Assembly: GCF_020181035.1 (NCBI RefSeq)
Contig: NZ_JAIQYY010000041.1
Span: 1 to 41,352 of the forward strand
Length of the DNA: 41,352 nt
DNA from: Streptomyces sp. CoH27
Lineage (GTDB): Bacteria; Actinomycetota; Actinomycetes; Streptomycetales; Streptomycetaceae
Direction of reading: 5' to 3'
The translations under genes were made by a program, and so were the position numbers. The notes beneath the pieces were generated by a model. That model was given only the letters and a program-made list of their open reading frames with translations. It did not search any database and was not told where the DNA came from. The first letter of the stretch is position 1; each line of letters starts with the position of its first letter. Shown here in pieces: positions 8,152-16,747 of the stretch.

Positions 8152-8173
8152 CCCCTCCCCCGCGGGGGAGGGG
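8152..8173. repeat. Perfect 22-bp GC palindrome
   Basis: CCCCTCCCCCG at 8152-8162 is followed directly by its exact reverse complement (CGGGGGAGGGG) at 8163-8173. It lies 44 bp upstream of the VOC gene start in the 320-bp spacer to the sulfurtransferase gene. It could be a protein-binding site or a cruciform or hairpin in the VOC leader. No function can be assigned. Confidence 0.6.
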
Positions 8174-8338
8174 TGTCCACGCCGGCGCGGCGGGTACGCC
8201 CGTGCCGGTGCCCGCATCCTCCACGCCACGGCGGGCCATACCGCGCCGCCGCTCGGCGACACCTCCGGGAGGATGCCCGTTCTGCCGACTTTCGGCGCTG
8301 CCTCGCGGTGGCCGGTGGGTGTCCGTCGGCGGTACAGC

Positions 8339-8375
8339 ACGTGCTCGATCCCCTACGCCTGGTGATCGAGCGTGT
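8339..8375. promoter_or_regulatory. 12-bp inverted repeat upstream of the sulfurtransferase gene
   Basis: GCTCGATC (8343-8350) pairs with GATCGAGC (8364-8371). Four more pairs outward, two of them G-T, extend the stem to 12 bp with a 13-base loop. It ends about 54 bp before ATG 8429 and could be an operator or a leader hairpin. The rest of the 8109-8428 spacer holds no gene I can support. Confidence 0.4.
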
Positions 8376-8428
8376 CCGGCCGAGCAGAGTAGCCGGACCT
8401 GGACGCCGCGGCCACCCCTGGCGTATCC

Positions 8429-9289
8429 ATGGACGCCATGAACGCCATCATCACCGCAACCGATCTCGCACACGAGCTGACCGGCGACCGCCCGCCGGTG
8501 CTGCTGGACGTGCGCTGGCAGCTGAGCCTGGCGAAGGCGGCCAGCGCGCCGGCCTTCGACGGGCGGGCCGAGTACGCCGCCGGGCACATCCCCGGCGCGG
8601 TCTTCGTCGACCTGGACCGGGAGCTCGCCTCGGAGCCCGGGGAGAGCGGCCGTCATCCGCTGCCGGACATCGAGGAGTTCGGCGCCGCGATGCGCCGTGC
8701 GGGTGTGTCGGCGGGGCGGCCGGTCGTCGTGTACGACGGTGGCCAGGGCTGGGCCGCCGCGCGCGCGTGGTGGCTGCTGCGCTGGACGGGTCACCCGGAC
8801 GTGCGGGTCCTCGACGGCGGGTTGCCGTCCTGGGAGGGCGAACTGTCCACGCAGTCCCCGGATCCGGCGGAGGGCGACTTCCGGCCGGAGCCGGCCGCCG
8901 GCGGGCTGCTGGACGCGGACGCGGCCGCCCTCCTGGCTCGTACGGGCGTGCTGCTGGACGCGCGCGCGGGGGAGCGGTACCGGGGCGAGGTGGAGCCGAT
9001 CGACCGGGTCGGCGGGCACATCCCGGGCGCGGTGTCGGCGCCGACGACGGAGAACGTGGGCCCCGACGGCCGCTTCCTGCCCGCGGCCGAACTGCGTGAC
9101 CGGTTCAAGGCCCTGGGTGTCGCAGCGGACGCCGAGGTGGGCGTGTACTGCGGCTCGGGCGTCTCCGCCGCCCACGAGGTCCTCGCGCTGGCCGTGGCGG
9201 GCATCCCGGCGGCCCTGTACGTCGGCTCCTGGTCCGAGTGGTCCGCCGACCCGGACCGCCCGGTGGCGGTGGGGGCGGACCCGCAGTAA
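8429..9289 (+). CDS. Sulfurtransferase with two rhodanese domains
   Basis: The product has 286 residues with tandem rhodanese domains of the TST/MST (SseA) type. The N-terminal domain (about 22-135) has LLDVRW and YAAGHIPGAVFVDLD but Asp103 in the position of the cysteine, as usual for the inactive half. The C-terminal domain (165-280) has LLDARAGERYRGE, GHIPGA and the active loop CGSGVSAA with Cys241. It moves sulfur from thiosulfate or 3-mercaptopyruvate to thiol or cyanide acceptors in the cytoplasm. CGSGV(T/S) loops are typical of mercaptopyruvate-type enzymes, but substrate choice is not certain. ATG 8438 is an equally good start; neither has a strong ribosome site. Confidence 0.9.
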   Translation: MDAMNAIITATDLAHELTGDRPPVLLDVRWQLSLAKAASAPAFDGRAEYAAGHIPGAVFVDLDRELASEPGESGRHPLPDIEEFGAAMRRAGVSAGRPVVVYDGGQGWAAARAWWLLRWTGHPDVRVLDGGLPSWEGELSTQSPDPAEGDFRPEPAAGGLLDADAAALLARTGVLLDARAGERYRGEVEPIDRVGGHIPGAVSAPTTENVGPDGRFLPAAELRDRFKALGVAADAEVGVYCGSGVSAAHEVLALAVAGIPAALYVGSWSEWSADPDRPVAVGADPQ

Positions 9290-9300
9290 CGGCAGCCGGA

Positions 9301-9328
9301 AGCGGGGGCACGCACGCGTGCCCCCGCT
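9301..9328. terminator. Bidirectional terminator between sulfurtransferase and sepH
   Basis: A perfect 12-bp stem (AGCGGGGGCACG at 9301-9312 and its complement at 9317-9328) with a 4-base loop lies between two convergent stops. There is no U-run, which is usual for Streptomyces. Confidence 0.85.
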
Positions 9329-9348
9329 GTCCATTTCTGGACGGCCGG

Positions 9349-10389
9349 TTACTCCTGTTTCTTGCGGCGCGTGCCGAACACGATCTCGTCCCAGCTCGGG
9401 ACGGCGGCGCGGCGGCCGGGACGGACGCCGTCGGCCTCGGCCTGGCGGTCGGTGGCACCGATGAGCCGGTCGCGGTGGCTGCCGACGGAGCGGGGCATGA
9501 GGACGTCCGCGTAGGCCGAACCGGCCGAGGCGGCGGGTGCCGGCGGCTCCTCGGCCGCCGGTTCGTCGACGGGCTCTTCCACGGCCTCCGCCGGGCGCTC
9601 CGGGACCACCAGGTCGCCGCGGAAGCTCGGCACGGCCTCCAGGAGACTGGTGAGCGAGTCGCGTTCGCTCGTCGTCTCCTCGGGCGGCTCGGACGGCTGT
9701 GCGGGCAGGCTCGGTCGCTCGCGCTCACCGCGGTCGAGGGCGCGGTCCATCGAACGCTCGCGCGGCAGCCGGGCGATGCGTGGGACGAACGGGAAGCTCG
9801 GCTCGGGCACGGCGAGATCGTCGGACTCGCCGATCAGCGAGCGTGCCTCGGCGTCCACGGCCTGCACGAGCCGCCGGGGCGGATCGTACGTCCAGCTCGC
9901 CGAGTGCGGTTCGCCCGCGACCCGGTAGACGAGGAGCACCTCCCAGGTGCCGTCGTCGCGGCGCCAGGAGTCCCACTGCACGGTGTCCTTCTCGGCGCCG
10001 CGCAGCAGCAGCCGCTCCTGGACGGCCTCGCCGAGCAGCGGGCCGGAGTTCTCGCCGGGGCGGCGGACCGGGGTCTTGCGGGCGCGCTCGGCCATGAAGG
10101 CGCGCTCGGCCAGCACAGGACCCTCGAAGCGGCGGACCCGGTCCACGGGGATGCCGGCGAGTTGCGCGACCTCTTCCGCAGTGGCACCCGCGCGTATCCG
10201 CGCCTGGATGTCACGCGGGCGCAGATGGCTCTCGACCTCGATCTCGATCTGGCCGAGGCGGGGCCGGTCACCGCGTACGGCGGCGCGGAGCCGTTCGTCG
10301 ATCGGAAGGGTGTACTCCGTCGCGTCGGCAGCTTTGAGCACCAGCCGTGTGCCGTCATTCGAGACGGCCACGACACGCAGTTCGGGCAT
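9349..10389 (-). CDS. sepH: Septation protein SepH (DUF3071)
   Basis: The product has 346 residues. The conserved N-terminal DUF3071 region starts MPELRVVAVSNDGTRLVL and contains a helix-turn-helix (TAEEVAQLAGIPVDRVRRFE, about 71-90), followed by WDSWRRDDGTWEVLLVYRVAG. The rest is a long acidic, Pro-rich linker and a short basic C-terminus (PSWDEIVFGTRRKKQE). SepH is known in actinobacteria as an FtsZ-binding protein that promotes Z-ring assembly during division and sporulation. I place the start at ATG 10389, with GGGAGG five bases upstream, rather than at the in-frame codon at 10476. It is transcribed towards the sulfurtransferase gene, with a shared terminator between. Confidence 0.93.
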   Translation of the reverse strand: MPELRVVAVSNDGTRLVLKAADATEYTLPIDERLRAAVRGDRPRLGQIEIEVESHLRPRDIQARIRAGATAEEVAQLAGIPVDRVRRFEGPVLAERAFMAERARKTPVRRPGENSGPLLGEAVQERLLLRGAEKDTVQWDSWRRDDGTWEVLLVYRVAGEPHSASWTYDPPRRLVQAVDAEARSLIGESDDLAVPEPSFPFVPRIARLPRERSMDRALDRGERERPSLPAQPSEPPEETTSERDSLTSLLEAVPSFRGDLVVPERPAEAVEEPVDEPAAEEPPAPAASAGSAYADVLMPRSVGSHRDRLIGATDRQAEADGVRPGRRAAVPSWDEIVFGTRRKKQE

Positions 10390-10868
10390 GGGGACCTCCC
10401 GGGTGGTGCCTGCCGACGTCACGTGCGTCGCTGCTTCCGCTAGTCGAGTGTGGCCTGCCCGGGTGCAGCCTGCCACAACCTTGCCGAGTTGCCCGGCGTG
10501 TCGGGCACGGGCCCTGGGCCGCCGTTATGGCACGGTTACCTGTTCGCAACGCTAAGTGACCAACTCCGTCACCCTGTGCAACTAGCCCCCTCCCGGCGGT
10601 CCTGCAAGGCCCCGGACACCCTGGTGGGAGACCGGGCCCAGGGCTCGCAACAGTACTCCATTTGGACCATGTGCGTGGATGGGCGCGCCGCCCAACTTCT
10701 GGCAAGGGCCGCGACTTGGGGCCCGGCAAGCGGTTCCGCTGATCATGAACGTGGCGAACTTCACGCAATCCCCAGAAACGGAACTAATGGTTTCTGCTCT
10801 GCGTCCCTTCTCGTGTGGTCGGCCGGTCAATGTCGATCAAGTACGGGAAAGGCAGGCAAGTTCCGGGT
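10390..10868. other. Intergenic region between sepH and a divergent membrane-protein gene
   Basis: About 480 bp that must hold both promoters. The only structure I can point to is an inverted repeat with 7-bp arms, CAGAAAC at 10773-10779 and GTTTCTG at 10790-10796, about 70 bp before the membrane-protein start. Open frames here have no ribosome site or recognisable product. Confidence 0.4.
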
Positions 10869-11594
10869 ATGCGTGAGACGCCCGATGCGGGTCGCAAGCG
10901 GATCGACCTGAGCGTGCCCCAGGTCGCGGGCAGTGCCCTGGCGGCGGTTGTGGCGGCCAAACTGGCGTCGTACTTCGGGGTGTACGGCACGATCCTCGGC
11001 GCGGGAATCGTCAGCGTCGTCGCCACCTGTGGCGGTTCGCTGTTCCAGCACTTCTTCAAGAGGACCGGGGAGCAGTTGCGGGAGGCGACGGTCGTGGCCC
11101 GTCCCAGGGAGCAAGTGGCACCGGCTCTGGGGGAGTTCACCGCGGGGACCGTCTACCGCGCGCGCGTGAAGAAGAGCTGGCGGCGGCCGGTCGTCGCGGC
11201 CGCACTGGTCTTCGGCGTCACGATGGCCGGCATCACGACGTACGAACTGGCCTCCGGCAGCAGCTTCAGCGGCGGTGCGGGTACGACGGTCAGCGACGCC
11301 GTTTCCGGACGGGGCGGGTCCTCCTCGACGTCCGGCACGCCTTCCCGGACCGACGAGGCACCGGCCCCCTCGGACACGCCGTCCCACGAGCACACACCGG
11401 GTTCCGGCGGTGCCACGACGCACAGCACGGCGCCGGTGCCCGGCGACTCCCCGAGCGGGCGGCCGAGCGAGTCCCCGGCCACCCCGACCCCGACACCCAG
11501 CGGGTCCGCCGCGACGCCTACGCCCCCAGAACCCTCCGCACGTAGTCGTTCTGGAACAGCCGATCCGGGTCAAGCCGGTCTCTCAGCGCAGTGA
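10869..11594 (+). CDS. Hypothetical membrane protein with Ser/Thr/Pro-rich outer tail
   Basis: From ATG 10869 the product has 241 residues. The N-terminus RKRIDLSVPQVAGSALAAV leads into one or two hydrophobic segments with glycine-rich turns (AKLASYFGVYGTILGAGIVSV). A basic cytoplasmic stretch (RARVKKSWRRP) precedes a second membrane helix (VVAAALVFGVTMAGITTYEL). A disordered Ser/Thr/Pro/Gly tail of more than 100 residues is probably outside the cell. In-frame starts at 10815 and 10833 would add about 12-18 residues. No enzyme motif is visible and I do not know the function. The last 77 bp lie antisense to the end of the convergent lactone oxidase gene. Confidence 0.7.
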   Translation: MRETPDAGRKRIDLSVPQVAGSALAAVVAAKLASYFGVYGTILGAGIVSVVATCGGSLFQHFFKRTGEQLREATVVARPREQVAPALGEFTAGTVYRARVKKSWRRPVVAAALVFGVTMAGITTYELASGSSFSGGAGTTVSDAVSGRGGSSSTSGTPSRTDEAPAPSDTPSHEHTPGSGGATTHSTAPVPGDSPSGRPSESPATPTPTPSGSAATPTPPEPSARSRSGTADPGQAGLSAQ

Positions 11595-12837
11595 ACTCGC
11601 CGAAACGCGGGTACACGCGCGCGAAGTACTCGGCGTCCCGGGTGTGCACCTTGCCCCAGTGCGGCCGGCCCTCGTGAGCAGTGAAGATGCGCTCGGCGGC
11701 GGTGAAGTACGCCTGGTAGGGCGTGCCCCGGAACATGTGGACGGCGATGTAGGCGCTGTCCCGGCCGGAGGCGGTGGACAGGGCGATGTCGTCGGCCGGG
11801 GCCGTGCGCACCTCGACGGGGAAGCTGACGCGCAGGCCCGAGCGGTCGACCATGGACTTCAGCTCGCGCAAGGTCTCCCCCAGGGCCGCGCGTGGCACGG
11901 CGTACTCCATCTCCACGAAGCGCACCCGGCGCGGTGAGGTGAAGACTTTGTAGGGGATGTCGGTGTACGTCCGCGCGGACAGGGCCTTGCTGGAGATCCG
12001 CGCGATGGTGGGAACGGTGGCGGGGACGGCGCGGCCGACCCACTGCGCCACCTGGAACACGCCGTTGGAGAGGAACTCGTCCTCGAACCAGCCGGCCAGC
12101 TGTCCCACCGGCTGCTCCGGGCCCGCGCTGCGATTGTTGCGCTTGGTGTTGGTGTTGCCGGTGTGCGGGAACCAGTAGAACTCGAAGTGCTCGTTCTCGG
12201 CCCACAGTTGATCGAACTCGGCGAGGACCCGCTCGAACGGCATCGGCTCCTCGCGCGCGGTGAGCAGGAAGAGGGGCTCCACGGCGAACGTGATCGCGGT
12301 GATGATGCCGAGGGCGCCGAGGCCTATTCGGGCGGCGGCGAAGACATCGGGGTTCTTCTTCTCGGAGCAGGCGAGCACCGAGCCGTCGGCCGTGACGAGT
12401 TCGAGCCCCTTGATCTGGGCGGCGATCGAGGCGGACTCGCGGCCCGTGCCGTGCGTGCCGGTGCTGGTGGCCCCGGAGACGGTCTGCTCCATGATGTCGC
12501 CCATGTTGGTGAGCGACAGGCCCTCGCGCGCGAGAGCGGCATTGAGCCTCTTGAGCGGGGTGCCCGCCTCGACCGTGACGGTCATGGCTTCCCGGTCGAT
12601 GTTGCGGATACCGGTCAACAGTTGAGGGCGGATCAACACACCGTCGGTGGCCGCGATCGACGTGAAGGAGTGGCCCGTACCGACCGCCTTGACCTTCAGG
12701 CCGTCCTCCCGGGCCCGGCGTACCGCCTCGGCCAGCTCCTCCACCGAGGCCGGCTCGACCTGCCGGGCGGGCCGGGCGGTGACGTTCCCGCCCCAGTTAC
12801 GCCAGGTGCCGTTCTTCCCGCTCGCTGTGCTGCTCAA
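11518..12837 (-). CDS. FAD-linked D-arabinono-1,4-lactone oxidase family protein
   Basis: The product has 439 residues of the VAO/PCMH flavoprotein type with a C-terminal ALO domain. VKAVGTGHSFTSIA at 49-62 contains His56, which in relatives such as AldO carries covalently bound FAD. MEQTVSGATSTGTHGTG and the ALO-domain motif GRPHWGKVH follow, and the C-terminus FQNDYVRRVLG matches the family. Relatives oxidise aldonolactones or sugar alcohols with oxygen, releasing hydrogen peroxide; the substrate here is unknown. ATG 12837 lies inside the 3' end of the MFS gene (41-bp overlap), so the two form one operon. The 3' end overlaps the convergent membrane-protein gene by 77 bp. Confidence 0.9.
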   Translation of the reverse strand: MSSTASGKNGTWRNWGGNVTARPARQVEPASVEELAEAVRRAREDGLKVKAVGTGHSFTSIAATDGVLIRPQLLTGIRNIDREAMTVTVEAGTPLKRLNAALAREGLSLTNMGDIMEQTVSGATSTGTHGTGRESASIAAQIKGLELVTADGSVLACSEKKNPDVFAAARIGLGALGIITAITFAVEPLFLLTAREEPMPFERVLAEFDQLWAENEHFEFYWFPHTGNTNTKRNNRSAGPEQPVGQLAGWFEDEFLSNGVFQVAQWVGRAVPATVPTIARISSKALSARTYTDIPYKVFTSPRRVRFVEMEYAVPRAALGETLRELKSMVDRSGLRVSFPVEVRTAPADDIALSTASGRDSAYIAVHMFRGTPYQAYFTAAERIFTAHEGRPHWGKVHTRDAEYFARVYPRFGEFTALRDRLDPDRLFQNDYVRRVLGA

Positions 12838-14035
12838 CGGTGCCTCCCCGACCCGCGGCCGGCCTGCGCAGCCGGCGGTACCCGAGGAAACCGACCGCGA
12901 CCGCGACGGCCCCGGACACTGCCGGAACCCCGTACCCGGCCCGCGCCCCGGCTGCGTCGATCACCGAGCCGGCCACGGACGAGCCGAGCGCGACACCGAC
13001 CGCGAGGCCGGTGCTCACCCAGGTCATGCCCTCGGTGAGTTTCGCGCGAGGTACGTGCTCTTCGATGAGGGACATCGTGGTGATCATCGTCGGCGCGACG
13101 GCCATCCCTGCAACGAACAGCGCCACGGCCAGAAGCGGCAAGTTTCCGACCAGTAGGAGGGGGATCATACTCACGGCCATCGCCGCCACGCCCAGCAGCC
13201 AGCGGCGTTCCGGTGCCCCGGCGAACCGCAGCAGCCCGAAGACCACCCCGGCCGCACAGGAACCGGCCGCGTACACCGCCAGTACGACGCTGGCCGCGCC
13301 CTTGTGGCCGCGCTCGTCGGCGAAGGCGACGGTGACCACGTCCACAGCGCCGAAGATCGCGCCGGTCGCCACGAAGGTGGCCACCAGCACCTGGAGCCCC
13401 GGCGAGCGCAGGGCCGTGCCACCGCCGTGGTGCTCGCGCGGATGCGGCTCCGGCTCGGTGGCGCGCTGGGCCGTGAGCCAGAAGACGCCGGCCGCCAGGA
13501 AGCCGGCTGCCAGCAGCGGAGCGGCCTCCGGGAACCAGGCCGTGGACAGCCCGATGGAGATGATCGGGCCGAAGATGAAGCACATCTCGTCCACGACCGA
13601 CTCGAACGAGTACGCCGTGTGCAGCTTCGGGGTGCCCCGGTACAGGACCGCCCAGCGGGCCCGGATCATCGCGCCGAGGCTCGGCACGGAGCCGATCCCG
13701 GCGGCGCACACGAACAGCACCCAGTCCGGCCATCTCAGGTGTGCGGCGAGCAGCAGCCCGGCCGCCGCCGTGAGCGCGACCAGGGTCGCCGGGCGCAGCA
13801 CCCGGCGCTGCCCGTGCCGGTCGACCAGCCGGGAGATCTGCGGGCCGATCGCCGCGGCGGACAGCGCGATGGTGGCCGAGAGCGCGCCGGCGAGGCCGTA
13901 CCGGCCGGTCAGCTGGGAGATCATCGTGACCACGCCGATGCCCATCATCGACAGCGGCATCCGGCCGAGGAATCCAGCGGCGGAGAACGCCTTCGTGCCG
14001 GGCTCGGCGAACAGGGCTCTGTAGGGGCTGGGCAC
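12797..14035 (-). CDS. MFS transporter
   Basis: The product has 412 residues and about 12 hydrophobic helices. The cytoplasmic loop after helices 2-3 carries SRLVDRHGQRRVLRPA, a form of the MFS signature GXXXDRXGRR. A hydrophilic His-rich loop (EPHPREHHGGG) divides the two halves. Such proteins usually export small molecules by proton exchange; the substrate is not readable. The start is GTG 14035 with GGAG five bases upstream. It heads a two-gene operon with the lactone oxidase and has a clean inverted repeat in its leader. Confidence 0.9.
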   Translation of the reverse strand: MPSPYRALFAEPGTKAFSAAGFLGRMPLSMMGIGVVTMISQLTGRYGLAGALSATIALSAAAIGPQISRLVDRHGQRRVLRPATLVALTAAAGLLLAAHLRWPDWVLFVCAAGIGSVPSLGAMIRARWAVLYRGTPKLHTAYSFESVVDEMCFIFGPIISIGLSTAWFPEAAPLLAAGFLAAGVFWLTAQRATEPEPHPREHHGGGTALRSPGLQVLVATFVATGAIFGAVDVVTVAFADERGHKGAASVVLAVYAAGSCAAGVVFGLLRFAGAPERRWLLGVAAMAVSMIPLLLVGNLPLLAVALFVAGMAVAPTMITTMSLIEEHVPRAKLTEGMTWVSTGLAVGVALGSSVAGSVIDAAGARAGYGVPAVSGAVAVAVGFLGYRRLRRPAAGRGGTVEQHSEREERHLA

Positions 14036-14087
14036 GTGGTCTCCGGCGGCTCGGTAAGGCGCGAATGCGGCCGATACAGATTACGAG

Positions 14088-14101
14088 TTAGGGAACCCTA
14101 A
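14088..14101. promoter_or_regulatory. Candidate operator upstream of the MFS gene
   Basis: TTAGGG and CCCTAA form an inverted repeat with a 2-base spacer, about 50 bp upstream of the MFS start in the spacer shared with the ferrochelatase gene. On the minus strand it is followed seven bases later by TAATCT, a possible -10. Such a site would suit a local repressor, but no regulator gene is adjacent. Confidence 0.4.
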
Positions 14102-14230
14102 GCGCACCTCGATTACCGAGCGGGAGGGGCTGCGGGACAGGCGGCGGAGTAAAACGTCATAAACCCCCTGGAACCCGACTCGTCACCCGGCTGTTTCCCG
14201 GCCGTCAGCGGCGGGTGGGAGGATCGGGTC

Positions 14231-15358
14231 ATGCCAGACGCGCTCGATGCCACCCCGTACGACGCCCTGCTCCTGCTCTCCTTCGGCGGCCCCGAAGGCC
14301 CGGACGACGTGGTCCCGTTCCTGGAGAACGTCACGCGCGGGCGGGGCATCCCGAAGGAACGCCTGAAGGAAGTCGGGCAGCACTACTTCCTGTTCGGCGG
14401 GGTCAGCCCCATCAACGACCAGAACCGCGCCCTGCTGGACGCCCTGCGCAAGGACTTCGCCGAGCACGGCCTGGACCTGCCGGTCTACTGGGGCAACCGC
14501 AACTGGGCGCCGTATCTGACGGACACCCTGCGCGAGATGGTCGCCGACGGCCGCCGCCGCATCCTCGTGCTCGCCACCAGCGCCTACGCCTCCTACTCGG
14601 GCTGCCGGCAGTACCGCGAGAACCTCGCCGACGCGCTGGCCGCCCTCCAGGCCGAGGGCCTTGAGCTGCCGAAGATCGACAAGCTGCGGCACTACTTCAA
14701 CCACCCCGGCTTCGTCGAGCCCATGATCGACGGCGTGCTGCGCTCCCTCGCCGACCTCCCCGAGGACGTCCGCGCGGGCGCCCACATCGCCTTCACCACG
14801 CACTCCATCCCGACCTCCGCCGCCGACACCTCCGGTCCCGTCGAGGCCCACGGCGAGGGGGGCGCGTACGTCGAGCAGCACCTGGACGTGGCCCAGCTGA
14901 TCGCCGACGCCGTCCGCGAACGCACCGGCGTGGACCACCCCTGGCGGCTCGTCTATCAGTCGCGTTCCGGCGCCCCGCACATCCCGTGGCTGGAGCCGGA
15001 CATCTGCGACCACCTGGAGGAGCAGCACGAGGCGGGCGTCCCGGCCGTCGTCATGGCGCCCATCGGCTTCGTCTCCGACCACATGGAGGTCCTCTACGAC
15101 CTCGACACCGAGGCCAAGGCCAAGGCCGAGGAGCTGGGCCTGCCGGTGCGCCGCTCGGCCACGGTCGGCGCCGACCCGCGCTTCGCCGCCGCCGTCCGTG
15201 AGCTGATCACCGAGCGTGCCGCCGTGGAGCGCGGCCAGGAGATCACCGCCTGCGCCCTGGGCGCGCTGGGCGCGAGCCACAACCTCTGCCCGGTCGGCTG
15301 CTGCCCCGCCCGCGCACCCCACCCGGCCGCCGCCGGTGCCGACAGCCCCTACGCGTGA
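14231..15358 (+). CDS. cpfC: Ferrochelatase (coproporphyrin III type)
   Basis: The product has 375 residues. Actinobacterial ferrochelatases insert iron into coproporphyrin III in the coproporphyrin-dependent haem pathway, so the product is Fe-coproporphyrin, later decarboxylated to haem b; older annotation calls the gene hemH. Family segments seen are ALLLLSFGGPEGPDDV, YWGNRNWAPYL, TSAYASYSGCRQYRENL and the metal-site FTTHSIP, then YQSRSGAPHIPWLEPDI and PIGFVSDHMEVLYDLD. Cys125 in YSGCRQY and the C-terminal cysteines in CPVGCCP (353-358) match the [2Fe-2S] ligands of mycobacterial-type enzymes. GGGAGGA precedes ATG 14231. The phosphatase gene follows eight bases after the stop. Confidence 0.95.
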   Translation: MPDALDATPYDALLLLSFGGPEGPDDVVPFLENVTRGRGIPKERLKEVGQHYFLFGGVSPINDQNRALLDALRKDFAEHGLDLPVYWGNRNWAPYLTDTLREMVADGRRRILVLATSAYASYSGCRQYRENLADALAALQAEGLELPKIDKLRHYFNHPGFVEPMIDGVLRSLADLPEDVRAGAHIAFTTHSIPTSAADTSGPVEAHGEGGAYVEQHLDVAQLIADAVRERTGVDHPWRLVYQSRSGAPHIPWLEPDICDHLEEQHEAGVPAVVMAPIGFVSDHMEVLYDLDTEAKAKAEELGLPVRRSATVGADPRFAAAVRELITERAAVERGQEITACALGALGASHNLCPVGCCPARAPHPAAAGADSPYA

Positions 15359-15366
15359 GGAGCCCC

Positions 15367-16182
15367 GTGACCGACCCCCTGCACCGGGACCTGCTGGAAC
15401 TGGCCCTGGAGGCCGCCCGCCGCGCCGGAGAGCTGCTGCGGGACGGCCGCCCGGCCGACCTGGCCGTGGCGAAGACCAAGTCGAGCCCGATCGACGTCGT
15501 CACGGAGATGGACATCGCGGCGGAGAAGCTGATCACCGACCTGATCTCCGGCCTGCGGCCCGACGACGGCTTCCTCGGTGAGGAGGGTGCCTCCGCCGAG
15601 GGTACGAGCGGCGTCCGCTGGGTCATCGACCCGCTCGACGGCACCGTCAACTACCTGTACGGACTGCCGACCTGGGCGGTCTCCATCGCCGCACAGCAGG
15701 ACGGCGAGACCGTCGCCGGGGTCGTGGCGGCGCCGATGCGCGGTGAGACGTACCACGCCGTGCGCGGTGGCGGCGCGTGGGCGACGGGTGCATGGGAGGG
15801 CGAGCGGGCGCTCGCCTGCCGCCCCGCGCCCCCGCTGGACCAGGCGCTGGTCTCCACCGGCTTCAACTACGTCGCCGAGGTCCGCACCCACCAGGCCGAG
15901 GTGGCCGCCCGGCTGATCCCGCTGCTGCGCGACATCCGGCGCGGCGGCTCGGCGGCGATCGACCTGTGCGACGTGGCCTGCGGCCGACTGGACGGGTACT
16001 ACGAGCGCGGGCTCAACGCGTGGGACTTCGCCGCGGGGGACCTCATCGCCCGGGAGGCGGGCGCGCTGGTGGGCGGGCGGCCCGGGGACGGCCCGTCGCG
16101 GGAGCTGACCATCGCCGGGTCACCGGGGGTCTTCGAGCCGCTCCAGGGGCTGCTGGAGGACTTCGGGGCGTGGCATGACTGA
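15367..16182 (+). CDS. Inositol monophosphatase family protein
   Basis: The product has 271 residues with the full set of metal-binding motifs of Mg-dependent IMPase-type phosphatases: DVVTEMDIAAEK, GEEGA, WVIDPLDGTVNYLYGLP (the DPLDGT motif) and WDFAAGDLIAREAG. It hydrolyses a sugar or inositol phosphate; family members take inositol-1-phosphate, histidinol phosphate or other substrates, and sequence alone does not decide. I chose GTG 15367, which has GAGGAG four bases upstream, rather than GTG 15355, which overlaps the ferrochelatase stop. It is probably cotranscribed with the ferrochelatase gene and ends before a strong terminator. Confidence 0.92.
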   Translation: MTDPLHRDLLELALEAARRAGELLRDGRPADLAVAKTKSSPIDVVTEMDIAAEKLITDLISGLRPDDGFLGEEGASAEGTSGVRWVIDPLDGTVNYLYGLPTWAVSIAAQQDGETVAGVVAAPMRGETYHAVRGGGAWATGAWEGERALACRPAPPLDQALVSTGFNYVAEVRTHQAEVAARLIPLLRDIRRGGSAAIDLCDVACGRLDGYYERGLNAWDFAAGDLIAREAGALVGGRPGDGPSRELTIAGSPGVFEPLQGLLEDFGAWHD

Positions 16183-16217
16183 GCCGGCCTGAGGCCTCGG
16201 ATGCGCAGGTAGGACAG

Positions 16218-16254
16218 ACGGGACCCCCGGCGCTGGATTCGCCGGGGGTCCCGT
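16218..16254. terminator. Terminator after the phosphatase gene
   Basis: A 15-bp perfect stem built from ACGGGACCCCCGGCG at 16218-16232 and its complement at 16240-16254, with a 7-base loop, lies between convergent genes. Confidence 0.85.
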
Positions 16255-16272
16255 CCTTGCGCTCAGGGTCGA

Positions 16273-16446
16273 TCAGACGCGTGACGCGCCGACCTCCACA
16301 CCGTGTTCGGCGGCGAGGCGTCGCAGGTCGTCGAGCTCTGCCTGCTCCACCTCGACGAGGAAGTCGTCGCCCTCGTCACGAGCCCGCGACAGGTCGGACT
16401 CGGTCGCCTTTATGCGCTGCAGAAGTCCTGCGGTGAAAGCGTCCAT
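16273..16446 (-). CDS. Small conserved acidic protein
   Basis: The product has 57 residues (MDAFTAGLLQRIKATESDL, then SRARDEGDDFLVEVEQAEL and DDLRRLAAEHGVEVGA), probably two helices forming a small coiled coil. Codon positions show the third-base G/C bias expected of a Streptomyces gene. GAGGGGG lies just upstream of ATG 16446. I recognise the type as a small protein that sits beside cutRS in Streptomyces but know no function. A longer open frame to 16857 is not credible. Confidence 0.7.
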   Translation of the reverse strand: MDAFTAGLLQRIKATESDLSRARDEGDDFLVEVEQAELDDLRRLAAEHGVEVGASRV

Positions 16447-16747
16447 GCTGCGCCCCCTCGTCCTGGGTCGTGGGTCGGTGGCACGGGGGTGTGCCGTCGG
16501 GAAAGGGGCGATCACGGCTCTCGCGGGTGCCCAGCGCTGCCCTGCCGGGCGGCGACGGTGCCGGACACCCACGCCCACTCTGCGAGAAGCGGCGGCCGGG
16601 TACCGCATGGTGCTGCGGCACATGCAGAGCGTGATCGCGGGGTGTACCAGCCGTCCTCCCCCCGCTCCCTCACCCGGAAACCTCAACCGGAGGAGAAAAT
16701 CTCGTATTCCCGCCCCGGAACGCCGGTCCCTGCGGTCCGCAACCCGC

